From the NCBI GenBank assembly GCA_934373375.1, contig CAKROP010000077.1, positions 1-8,136 on the forward strand: 8,136 bases of DNA. The letters run 5' to 3'. Positions 1 through 5,763 of this stretch are shown piece after piece. Every line of letters begins with the position of its first letter. Position 1 is the stretch's first letter. The notes under the pieces were generated by a model, which saw only the letters and a list, made by a program, of their open reading frames with translations, was not told the origin of the DNA and ran no database searches. This stretch comes from an uncultured Anaerosacchariphilus sp. GTDB taxonomy: Bacteria; Bacillota; Clostridia; Lachnospirales; Lachnospiraceae. The position numbers were made by a program, and so were the translations under genes.

Positions 1-166
1 GCATCAGGGCACGCACCATGACCCTGGGCTGGTTCAGGCTCTCACGGTAAGCCTCCGTGGCCCAGATGGCACGCTCAGCGTCCACATAGGGTTTCTCATC
101 CAGAACTTCTTCGCGAAAAGCTTGCATGCGTTCGGTCAAAGCGCCGAAATGGTTTTCGTTTTTCAT
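1..166 (-). CDS. Glycyl-radical enzyme (pyruvate formate-lyase-like), N-terminal fragment
   Basis: Only the first 55 codons are present; the gene leaves the window at position 1. The translation starts MKNENHFGALTERMQAFREE and continues with a segment containing KPYVDAERAIWATEAY and QPRVMVRAL. The pattern ERM..FREEVL..KP.VD.ERA...TEAYRE....P..V.RA is the usual N-terminal helix of the pyruvate formate-lyase-like glycyl-radical enzymes (PFL2, glycerol/diol dehydratase, choline and hydroxyproline lyase relatives). The radical glycine, catalytic cysteine and substrate residues lie outside the window, so the reaction cannot be assigned. The start is firm: AGGAGGT at 170-176 on the minus strand lies 4-5 nt before the ATG. 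A good promoter sits about 50 bp upstream. These enzymes are cytosolic, oxygen-sensitive, and need an activating radical-SAM enzyme, which is often encoded nearby but is not visible here. Confidence 0.8.
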   Translation of the reverse strand, partial: MKNENHFGALTERMQAFREEVLDEKPYVDAERAIWATEAYRESLNQPRVMVRALM

Positions 167-219
167 AGTGACCTCCTTTGAGTTTTGAACGTAAATCATA
201 TTGCTTTCATATATATATT

Positions 220-248
220 ATATTAGCATTGAACGGTCACTACGTCAA
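220..248 (-). promoter_or_regulatory. Sigma-A-type promoter for the glycyl-radical enzyme gene
   Basis: On the minus strand, TTGACG (243-248) and TAATAT (220-225) are separated by exactly 17 bp, a near-consensus pair. A second TATAAT overlaps 3 bp downstream. The implied start of transcription is near 213, giving a leader of roughly 45 nt that ends in the AGGAGGT ribosome binding site. The spacer carries the imperfect dyad TTGACG...CGTTCAA, which could be an operator; that part is inference. Confidence 0.7.
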
Positions 249-251
249 TTT

Positions 252-281
252 AAAGTTTCAAATAAAAGAATAAAAAGTTTC
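252..281. repeat. Direct repeat AAAGTTTC x2, 22-bp period, upstream of the promoter
   Basis: AAAGTTTC occurs at 252-259 and again at 274-281 on the plus strand. The period of 22 bp is about two helical turns, and the first copy ends 3 bp from the -35 element at 243-248. This is the geometry of an activator binding to one face of the helix. The stretch is AT-rich, so chance recurrence is a real alternative. Confidence 0.3.
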
Positions 282-377
282 GTTGGAAAACCATATATTT
301 TCTTTTCGGTATTTCGGAGGGGTACAGCACTGGAGCAGACATCTCCTAATCCGCTCCTCCAAGCCACACCGGCTATG

Positions 378-617
378 TCAGGAGAAGCGCTGCAAATCAA
401 TCTGCCGCACCTGCTCCAGCAGAAATTTATACCGCTTCTGCACCGAATAAATCTCATACGTATAGCAGTCGATCAGATCCGGATCGACCACCGTCTCAAA
501 ATTCGCGTAGGCCGTGTCCAGCGCGTTTTTCGTAAGCGTCAAATCTTCCATCAGCTGCCGCCGGGCCGAAAAGCGTTCGTATTCCTCTAGCGGTTCTTCT
601 TTTTTGAATAATCCCAT
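378..617 (-). CDS. DUF2508 (YaaL-like) small protein
   Basis: A protein of 79 residues, highly charged and helical, with no membrane segment. The start MGLFKKEEP and the motif DPDLIDCYTYEIYSVQKRYKFLL (residues 45-67: the PDLID core, then alternating aromatics, then K/R-R-Y-x-x-L-L) match the DUF2508 family, to which Bacillus subtilis YaaL belongs. Its biochemical role is unknown. In many Firmicutes yaaL sits directly before bofA in one operon. Here the two are neighbours but divergent, with start codons 143 bp apart. The ATG is preceded by GGGGGA with a 4-nt gap, an acceptable ribosome binding site. A TATACT box lies about 41 nt upstream (658-663 on the minus strand), but no convincing -35 goes with it. 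Nothing that looks like a terminator follows the stop before the glycyl-radical enzyme promoter. Confidence 0.8.
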   Translation of the reverse strand: MGLFKKEEPLEEYERFSARRQLMEDLTLTKNALDTAYANFETVVDPDLIDCYTYEIYSVQKRYKFLLEQVRQIDLQRFS

Positions 618-722
618 AAAATCCCCCGTATCTGGAAAATAAATTATCTCTAGTAGGAGTATAGACCGATGGGAGAGGAAATATACGGAAAAACCTGTTT
701 ACGTGAATTATTTTCAGGCAGC

Positions 723-740
723 TTATGTATATATACATAA
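723..740. promoter_or_regulatory. 18-bp perfect palindrome upstream of bofA (possible operator)
   Basis: TTATGTATATATACATAA equals its own reverse complement. It lies 20 bp before the bofA ATG and about 105 bp before the divergent DUF2508 start, so a bound dimer could affect either gene. It also contains -10-like sequence (TATACATAAT). An AT-only alternating core makes chance more likely than for a mixed-base dyad. The binding protein is unknown. Confidence 0.35.
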
Positions 741-760
741 TAAAAAAAGCAGGCGGTTCT

Positions 761-952
761 ATGAAAATTATCAACTTTCTTCTCCGTGCCGTGTTCGGCG
801 CTATCGGTATTCAGGTTATCAACGCTATCCTTCTATCCCAGAATGTTTCCGTTTTTGTGGGGTTAAATCCATTGACCCTTTGTACGGCAGGAACCCTTGG
901 AATCAGCGGGATTGGGCTGCTTTACGGAATCGCGGCCTTCGGAATTTTGTGA
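761..952 (+). CDS. bofA: BofA-family protein (pro-sigma-K processing inhibitor)
   Basis: A protein of 63 residues starting MKIINFLLRAVFGAIG. It is almost entirely hydrophobic, with two membrane segments (about 5-27 and 46-63) around the family signature NPLTLCTAGTLGISGIGLLY (residues 36-55). In Bacillus BofA is a mother-cell membrane protein that, with SpoIVFA, holds the intramembrane protease SpoIVFB inactive until forespore signalling, which times sigma-K activation. Whether this host sporulates cannot be told from the window. An in-frame ATG at 725 would add 12 residues, but it lies inside the palindrome and lacks a good ribosome binding site. The ATG at 761 has AGGCGG 4 nt upstream and gives the usual family start, so I chose it. 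Gene order differs from Bacillus in that the YaaL-like gene is divergent. No terminator is visible after the stop. Confidence 0.85.
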   Translation: MKIINFLLRAVFGAIGIQVINAILLSQNVSVFVGLNPLTLCTAGTLGISGIGLLYGIAAFGIL

Positions 953-963
953 ACCATTTACAA

Positions 964-992
964 TAGACAAACAGAAGAGCACGGGCTATACT
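964..992 (+). promoter_or_regulatory. Probable promoter of the tad operon
   Basis: TAGACA (964-969) and TATACT (987-992) are separated by 17 bp; each differs from the sigma-A consensus at one base. It lies directly after the bofA stop and before the first pilus-operon gene, and is the best promoter-like pair seen in this gap. Transcription would start near 999, leaving a leader of about 110-135 nt. A contribution from bofA read-through cannot be excluded. Confidence 0.55.
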
Positions 993-998
993 TTAGCT

Positions 999-1086
999 AC
1001 CGTCAGAGATGGCGGTTCGATCGATCAGAATTCTTACAAAAGACCGGCAGAACGTGAGCCGGTACTGTCTTGGTTTGTGTCAGACC
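999..1086 (+). promoter_or_regulatory. Hairpin-rich leader of the tad operon
   Basis: Three short stems follow one another: ACCGTC/GGCGGT (999-1004 with 1011-1016, one G-U), ACCGGC/GCCGGT (1043-1048 with 1058-1063, perfect, 9-nt loop), and GGTTTG/CAGACC (1072-1077 with 1081-1086, one G-U). The second stem can extend with bulges through AAGAC/GTCTT. No U-run follows any of them, so a classic intrinsic terminator is not supported. I do not see the conserved sequence of the class I cyclic-di-GMP riboswitch. It may be a structured leader of unknown type or chance pairing. Confidence 0.3.
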
Positions 1087-1132
1087 ATAATTCCTGAGTG
1101 GACAAGGGATGGAAGGAGGACAAGGGGATATT

Positions 1133-1255
1133 TTGCGTGAAAAAGGGGAAAACGGGAGAAAAAAGCCTGCGCCATTCCTGATGGCGGCAGTATTTCTGGG
1201 ATTGGAGCTGTGGCTCAGTATGATGACCGGGCTGTTGCTGTGCTCAGGGATGTAG
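1133..1255 (+). CDS. Probable small membrane peptide at the head of the tad operon
   Basis: An open frame of 40 codons starts at TTG 1133 and begins LREKGENGRKKPAPF. A basic N-terminus is followed by one clear hydrophobic segment (residues about 15-39, with LMAAVFLGLELWL and MMTGLLL). AAGGGG lies 5 nt before the TTG. An in-frame ATG at 1109 would give 48 residues, but its ribosome binding site is worse. The stop is 3 bp before the first tadZ ATG, a spacing typical of translational coupling. Positive-inside topology would put the N-terminus in the cytoplasm. I do not recognise a family. It might be a small pilus-accessory protein, a coupling leader peptide, or a remnant of a longer gene; no CpaB/SAF-type gene, often found at the start of such loci, is present here. 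The non-ATG start keeps confidence moderate. Confidence 0.5.
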   Translation: MREKGENGRKKPAPFLMAAVFLGLELWLSMMTGLLLCSGM

Positions 1256-1258
1256 ACG

Positions 1259-2230
1259 ATGAGAGGAAGGCAGATGGCGGTCTGCAGCAGGGAAAGGGAG
1301 TATGTGCAGCGGTTTGCGGAGTATGTGAACCGACGCCAGGCTTCATTGCTGGCAGTCCATGGGTTTACCGACAGCGGGGAGCTTTCCGCATATACGAAAG
1401 AACATCCGGTGGATCTGTTGCTTCTGTCAGAGGAGATAGCAGCGGAACTGCCAAAGAAAAAAGAATATGGAACTGTCATTCTGTTATCGGGGGAAGAGTA
1501 TCAGACCGGGCCCCAGACAGAATATCCGAGAATCTACAAGTACCAGTCCTGTCCGCAGATCTTAAGGCAGGCCATGGATTTCTATGCGGAACAGGCAGCA
1601 GTGGTTCCGGGCGTCATGCTTCGTACAGAAGGGATGAAGCGGATTGCCGTTTATTCGCCCGTGGGGAGAACCGGTAAGACAGGATTTGCCCTGGCTCTGG
1701 GGAAGGAGATTGCGAAGAAGAGACGGACGCTGTACCTGAATCTGGAGGAATATTCGGGATTTGCGGAATTGTATCCTGTGGATGGGGGCTGGACTTTATC
1801 GGAGCTTCTGTATTTTCTGAAACAGGGAAAGGCAGCCTTTGGTTGGAAACTGGAGGGGATGATTCGTTCCATGGGGGAACTGGATTATATACCGCCCTTA
1901 CGTTCTCCTGTGGAATATGAAACTGTGAAACGGGAGGACTGGAAGCAGCTTTTGGAGCTGCTTGAAAAGGAGAGCCGCTATGAGGTGGTGATTCTGGATT
2001 TAAGTGAAGCTGTGGACGGCTGGTATGAACTGCTGGATGCGTGCAGCGGGATCTATACGCCTGTGGAGCCGGATGAGATCGCGAAGGCGAAAATGAAGCA
2101 GTATGAAGAGACGTTGAAGCTGCTTGAGCTGGAGCAGATACTGGAACGGACGCAGAAGCTGGAGCTGTCCGCCTATGACGGACTGGAATTGCTGGTGAAG
2201 GCCGAAGGAAAAAGGTGGTGCGAGCCGTGA
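1259..2230 (+). CDS. tadZ: TadZ/CpaE-like pilus localisation ATPase
   Basis: A protein of 323 residues in two parts. Residues about 5-115 look like a degenerate receiver domain: beta strand MAVCS, then VDLLLLSEE and GTVILLSGEE in phase with receiver strands. Residues about 127-300 form a MinD/ParA-like ATPase with Walker A VYSPVGRTGKTGFALALGKE (131-150) and a Walker B-like VVILDLS (243-249). TadZ proteins act at the cytoplasmic face of the membrane and mark the pilus assembly site; Eubacterium rectale TadZ has the same two-domain plan. The signature lysine of deviant Walker A motifs (KGGxGKT) is replaced by V135, while K140 and T141 remain. An alternative start at ATG 1274 begins MAVCSREREY, has AGAGGAAGG just upstream, and puts the first beta strand at the N-terminus; it may be the true start. 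The stop overlaps the downstream GTG by 4 nt. Confidence 0.85.
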   Translation: MRGRQMAVCSREREYVQRFAEYVNRRQASLLAVHGFTDSGELSAYTKEHPVDLLLLSEEIAAELPKKKEYGTVILLSGEEYQTGPQTEYPRIYKYQSCPQILRQAMDFYAEQAAVVPGVMLRTEGMKRIAVYSPVGRTGKTGFALALGKEIAKKRRTLYLNLEEYSGFAELYPVDGGWTLSELLYFLKQGKAAFGWKLEGMIRSMGELDYIPPLRSPVEYETVKREDWKQLLELLEKESRYEVVILDLSEAVDGWYELLDACSGIYTPVEPDEIAKAKMKQYEETLKLLELEQILERTQKLELSAYDGLELLVKAEGKRWCEP

Positions 2231-3459
2231 AGAGAAACTGGGAGGAACTGACCCGGGAACTTCGAGGCCGTGTGCAGGGACGTCTGGATCTGTCGCGGGA
2301 ACTGTCAGACGGGGAAGTACAGGCGCTGATAGACGAAGAGATTATGCAGAAGAGCCGGGAAGGGTATTTGATGCTGGAAGAGAGGCTGCGGCTGCAAAAA
2401 GAGCTGTTTAACTCCATGCGGCGTCTGGACATGCTCCAGGAGCTGATTGAAGATCCGGAAGTGACAGAGATTATGGTAAATGGACCGGAAAATATCTTTG
2501 TGGAGCGTGGCGGAAGGCTGACCCGGTGGGAAAAAAGTTTTTCATCCAAAGGAAAGCTGGAAGACGTGGTACAGCAGATTGTGAGCTTCTGCAACCGGAG
2601 CGTATCCAAGGCAAATCCCATTGCGGATGCCCGATTGGCAGATGGCTCCCGTGTCAATATTGTGCTGGATCCGGTGGCCCTGAACGGTCCGGTGATAACG
2701 ATCCGCCGTTTCCCGAAAGAACCGGTACGGATGCGGCAGCTTCTGGAATGGGGCTCCATCAGTGAGGAAGCCGCAGCATTTTTGCGGAAGGTAGTAAAAG
2801 CCGGATATAACATCTTTGTAAGCGGCGGAACCGGCTCCGGAAAAACCACCGTGTTGAATGCTCTGTCAGAGTTTATCCCGGCAGATGAGCGGATTATTAC
2901 GATAGAGGATAATGCGGAATTACAGCTTGACCGGGTGGAGAATCTGGTGACACTGGAGGCCAGAAATGCCAATCTGGAGGGTGAGCGTGAGATTACCATC
3001 CGGGATTTGATCAAAACATCCTTACGAATGCGTCCCGATCGGATCATCGTCGGTGAGATCCGCGGGGCAGAGGCTATCGATATGCTGCAGGCGATGAATA
3101 CGGGGCATGACGGTTCCTTAAGCACCGGACATGCCAACAGTCCGACGGATATGTTGTCCAGGCTGGAGACCATGGTGCTGATGGGAATGGATCTGCCGCT
3201 TACGGCAGTACGGCGTCAGATCGCGTCGGGAGTGGACCTGATCGTGCATCTGGGGCGTCTCAGGGACGGTAGCCGGAAGGTGTTGGAAATTGTGGAGCTT
3301 ACCGGAATGGAGCAGGGAGAGATCTGCCTGCGATCCCTGTTTCACTTTGAGGAGGAGCCGGGGCAGGAAAAAGCAGAAAAGGTGGCAGGACAACTCAGGT
3401 GTACAGAAGGGCTTTTGCATACGGAAAAGCTTCGGGCAGCGGGAATAAGAGAAGAATAG
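2227..3459 (+). CDS. tadA: TadA/CpaF-type secretion ATPase
   Basis: A hexameric type II/IV secretion ATPase that drives pilin export and pilus assembly from the cytoplasmic face of the membrane. Numbered from the first possible GTG at 2215 (414 residues), it shows Walker A SGGTGSGKTT (203-212), an Asp box ITIEDNAELQL (228-238), Walker B RIIVGEIRGAE (276-286, Glu281) and a His box TGHDGSLSTGHANSP (296-310). The helical N-terminal region (about 10-85) and the EIMVNGPENIFVERGG segment are standard for CpaF. All catalytic motifs are intact. Three GTG codons could start it (2215, 2218, 2227). I prefer 2227, because it forms a GTGA overlap with the tadZ stop and has AAAGGTGG 8 nt upstream, giving 410 residues. 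The length is normal for the family. Confidence 0.93.
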   Translation: MKRNWEELTRELRGRVQGRLDLSRELSDGEVQALIDEEIMQKSREGYLMLEERLRLQKELFNSMRRLDMLQELIEDPEVTEIMVNGPENIFVERGGRLTRWEKSFSSKGKLEDVVQQIVSFCNRSVSKANPIADARLADGSRVNIVLDPVALNGPVITIRRFPKEPVRMRQLLEWGSISEEAAAFLRKVVKAGYNIFVSGGTGSGKTTVLNALSEFIPADERIITIEDNAELQLDRVENLVTLEARNANLEGEREITIRDLIKTSLRMRPDRIIVGEIRGAEAIDMLQAMNTGHDGSLSTGHANSPTDMLSRLETMVLMGMDLPLTAVRRQIASGVDLIVHLGRLRDGSRKVLEIVELTGMEQGEICLRSLFHFEEEPGQEKAEKVAGQLRCTEGLLHTEKLRAAGIREE

Positions 3460-3469
3460 GAGAAAACAG

Positions 3470-4207
3470 ATGGATTACCGCAGATATTGTTTTCGCAGAG
3501 AAGAATATATTCGCTATGGGCTGGAAGCGGCGGGGCTTAGCATGGTGATTGCGTTCTGCTTCTATAATTCTCCGGTGGCGCTGATTTTGGAAATTCCGGT
3601 AGCTTTCTGGTATTTTCGGGAGAAGAGGAAAAAGCTGGCGGAGCGGAGAAAGGCGGCGTTAAAGCTTCAGTTTAAGGACGCGGTGCAGGGAATGGCGGCG
3701 GCTCTGGCAGCAGGATATTCTGTAGAAAATGCAGTCCGGGAGACCGGGCGGGATCTGCGAATGATTTATGAGGAAAATGCGGATATGGCGCAGGAGCTGG
3801 CAGCTATGCAGCGGCGGATGGATTCGAATCAGACGCTGGAGGAAGCCATGCGGGATTTCGCAGAGCGAAGCGGAATTCCGGAAGCGGAAACCTTTGCGGA
3901 AATCTTTACGGTGGGGAAGCGAAGCGGCGGCGATCTTATCGAAATTATGGAAGACACGGCCAGAACCATAGCGCAGACAGTGGAAACAGAACGGGCGATT
4001 GCGGCGGCACTGGCGTCCCGGCGCTACGAGCAGAAGATTATGAATGGAATTCCCTTTGTGATTGTGTTGTACCTGCGGATAGGGTGTCCGGGATTTATGG
4101 ATCCGGTGTATGGAAATATCGTTGGAGTATGCGTGATGACAGGCTGCCTGCTTCTGTATCTGGGCGCCTGGTATCTGGGAAGGAGAATGCTGGAAATCGA
4201 GGTGTAG
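3470..4207 (+). CDS. tadB: TadB-like inner-membrane platform protein (T2SSF domain)
   Basis: A 245-residue polytopic membrane protein. Hydrophobic stretches occur at about 18-48, 191-205 and 216-236. The cytoplasmic part between them (about 67-190) has the T2SSF helices: LQFKDAVQGMAAALAAGYSVENAV, then SGIPEAETFAEIFTVGKRSGGDLIEIM, with the family-typical G-x-S-x-x-x-A and SGGDL motifs. TadB and TadC are thought to form the platform that couples TadA to pilin in the membrane. It lacks the long N-terminal region of proteobacterial TadB, which is usual for the shorter Firmicutes form. AGGAG (3458-3462) overlaps the tadA stop and lies 7 nt before the ATG. The stop is 1 nt before tadC, whose ribosome binding site (GAGGTG) lies within the end of tadB. 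Confidence 0.88.
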   Translation: MDYRRYCFRREEYIRYGLEAAGLSMVIAFCFYNSPVALILEIPVAFWYFREKRKKLAERRKAALKLQFKDAVQGMAAALAAGYSVENAVRETGRDLRMIYEENADMAQELAAMQRRMDSNQTLEEAMRDFAERSGIPEAETFAEIFTVGKRSGGDLIEIMEDTARTIAQTVETERAIAAALASRRYEQKIMNGIPFVIVLYLRIGCPGFMDPVYGNIVGVCVMTGCLLLYLGAWYLGRRMLEIEV

Positions 4208-4208
4208 C

Positions 4209-5564
4209 ATGAAGCTGTTAGGAAAGCTTAACCGAAGGCTGCTTGGAAAAGCCGGAAATGGGTATCCCGGAAAAGAAAACGTGGCGGAAAATTTTCGGAT
4301 ATTACATGCGGAGAAAAATGTAGAGGGCAGACTGGAGGCGTTTTATGGAGAGAAGCTGAAGCTTCTTATGCTGGTTCTGGGAGCCGGCGCAGTTCTGACG
4401 GCGGCGCTCTGGGTAAATGAACGCAGCAGTACGCTTATGGAAGAAGGGCACTTTCTGCCGCGTAAGGAAAAAACGTATACCCGGGAAATCTGGGCAGTAC
4501 CCGATAAGGAATCCGGAAAAGACAGAGAAGCCATTGTGGTAGAGGTAGAACCCCAGGGGCTGAAAAAAGAGCAGGTGAAGGAGCTGCTGGTGGAAGAAAC
4601 AGCCCGCATGGAAAGCTATATTATCGGAGAGAACAGTTCTCTGCAGGAGGTACGGACGGATCTGAATCTGATTCGGGAAATCGAGGGAACGCCAGTCACC
4701 GTGGACTGGGAGCTGGACTCCTATGAAGTGCTGAATCTGGACGGGAGTATCCGCAAGGAGAAGGTAACAGAGGATGGCACGATTGTAAGCTTAAGAGGCC
4801 GCCTGCGATGCGAAGATCAGGAAAGTATTTACGAGGCAAATGTTCGGGTACTCCCTGAGATACTGAGTCCGGCCCGGCAGTGGACGGAGGCACTCTCTCA
4901 GACGATTCAGAGCTTTCAGGAGAAGAGCCGTCTGGAGAGTCGGAAAGAATTGCCGGAAAATGTGGATGGAATAAATCTGAACTGGAAGGAAAAGAAAAGC
5001 TCTTCCGTGGCAGTAATTCCCATTCTGACAGTTATCAGTCTGATTCTGGTATATATGGCGAAGGATCGGGAGCTTAAAAAGCTGGTGCAGGAACGGGAAC
5101 TGGAGCTTCGCCGGGATTACGCACAGGTGGTGAGTAAGCTGGTGTTGCTCCTGGGAGCCGGAAGCGCGCTCCGGATGGCCTGGGAGACGATGGTGGCGGA
5201 TTATCAAAAAAAACGGGAAGCGGGAGGACCGCGGCGGTATGTGTATGAGGAAATGGCGCTGGCCTGCCGGGAGATGCAGAATGGCGTTTCGGAAGGAAGG
5301 GCGTATGAGAATTTCGGGCTCCGTTGTCGGCTGCCCTGTTACCTGAAGCTGGCCGCACTGCTGGAACAAAATCTGAAGAAAGGAAATAGAGGGTTAAGCG
5401 ATCTGTTAAGAGAAGAGGTGGCAGAAGCCTTTGAACAGCGGAAAGAGCTGGCGCGTGAGCAGGGTGAAAAGGCGGCCACCAGGTTACTTTTTCCCATGGT
5501 GTTGACGCTGGCGGTGGTGATGCTTCTTGTGCTTGTGCCTGCGGGAATGTCGATGCAGATGTAA
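4209..5564 (+). CDS. tadC: TadC-like platform protein with a large extracytoplasmic insertion
   Basis: A protein of 451 residues, longer than the roughly 300 usual for TadC. The N-terminus (1-49) is basic and cytoplasmic. TM1 is at about 50-69, TM2 at 264-284 and TM3 at 427-445, with a T2SSF-like cytoplasmic region between TM2 and TM3 (DYAQVVSKLVLLLGAGSALRMAWE at 303-326; later SEGRAYENFGLRCRLPCYLKL). By position and domain it is the second platform component. The odd part is residues 70-263, between TM1 and TM2, which positive-inside topology places outside the membrane. Within it, TPVTVDWELDSYEVLNLDGS (161-180) followed by TIVSLRGRLRC and ANVRVLP resembles atrophied bacterial Ig-like domains. 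That resemblance is inference. The gene starts 1 nt after tadB. The reading frame is intact, so the insertion is part of the protein, not a fused error. Confidence 0.8.
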   Translation: MKLLGKLNRRLLGKAGNGYPGKENVAENFRILHAEKNVEGRLEAFYGEKLKLLMLVLGAGAVLTAALWVNERSSTLMEEGHFLPRKEKTYTREIWAVPDKESGKDREAIVVEVEPQGLKKEQVKELLVEETARMESYIIGENSSLQEVRTDLNLIREIEGTPVTVDWELDSYEVLNLDGSIRKEKVTEDGTIVSLRGRLRCEDQESIYEANVRVLPEILSPARQWTEALSQTIQSFQEKSRLESRKELPENVDGINLNWKEKKSSSVAVIPILTVISLILVYMAKDRELKKLVQERELELRRDYAQVVSKLVLLLGAGSALRMAWETMVADYQKKREAGGPRRYVYEEMALACREMQNGVSEGRAYENFGLRCRLPCYLKLAALLEQNLKKGNRGLSDLLREEVAEAFEQRKELAREQGEKAATRLLFPMVLTLAVVMLLVLVPAGMSMQM

Positions 5565-5571
5565 AAGGAGG
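5565..5571 (+). promoter_or_regulatory. Strong ribosome binding site of flp
   Basis: AAGGAGG lies 8 nt before the flp ATG and directly after the tadC stop. It is the only full-consensus Shine-Dalgarno in the pilus operon, in keeping with high expression of a major pilin relative to the assembly proteins. Confidence 0.8.
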
Positions 5572-5579
5572 AAAGTAAA

Positions 5580-5759
5580 ATGATGAGATTAAAACAGGGA
5601 TGGAAGAGTCTGTGGGAGGATCAGAGAGGAATCGGAACGGTGGAAATGATTTTGATTCTGGTTGTTCTGATTGCGCTGGTACTGATTTTTAAGAGTAAGC
5701 TGACTTCCCTGGTAAATGAGATTTTTGACAAAATCACAAAGCAGAGCCGTCTGGTATAA
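5580..5759 (+). CDS. flp: Flp1-like type IVb pilin, probable major pilin
   Basis: A protein of 59 residues: a basic leader MMRLKQGWKSLWEDQRG, then IGTVEMILILVVLIALVLIF, then a short polar tail (KSKLTSLVNEIFDKITKQ). The leader ends at Gly17; if prepilin peptidase cuts G17/I18, Glu22 falls at mature position +5, the residue conserved in type IV pilins. The mature pilin would be 42 residues. The E-x-RG-x-GTVE-ILI...FK pattern is that of Flp1-like pilins in Firmicutes Tad loci, where Met replaces the Tyr of proteobacterial Flp (EY motif). Two adjacent ATG codons (5580, 5583) could start it; 5580 is 8 nt from the AAGGAGG. The neighbours are tadC 15 bp upstream and the DUF5702 gene 4 bp downstream. 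Confidence 0.92.
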   Translation: MMRLKQGWKSLWEDQRGIGTVEMILILVVLIALVLIFKSKLTSLVNEIFDKITKQSRLV

Positions 5760-5763
5760 AAAG

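Noticed and set aside
201..590. A plus-strand open frame opposite DUF2508.
   Set aside because: It is antisense to a protein with a recognisable family motif and begins within the promoter region of the glycyl-radical enzyme gene. No domain is visible.
698..728. TTTACG (698-703) as a -35 for bofA.
   Set aside because: No acceptable -10 lies 16-18 bp downstream; the nearest boxes are at 19-20 bp and match poorly.
1043..1063. Stem-loop ACCGGC/GCCGGT as an intrinsic terminator of bofA.
   Set aside because: No run of T follows the stem, and the predicted tad promoter lies upstream of it. It is better treated as part of a leader.
990..1100. A cyclic-di-GMP riboswitch in the tad leader.
   Set aside because: The conserved blocks of the class I aptamer are absent by eye, and the hairpin order does not match. 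A covariance-model search would settle it.
1003..1479. A minus-strand open frame across the tad promoter region and the start of tadZ.
   Set aside because: No recognisable family, Ser-rich composition, and it overlaps the tadZ coding region in antisense; no ribosome binding site decides for it.
1614..3173. A 519-codon open frame on the minus strand opposite tadZ and tadA.
   Set aside because: It is rich in Ser, Arg and Pro, has no recognisable domain, and lies exactly opposite two well-supported genes whose motifs are intact. It is a shadow of their codon usage.
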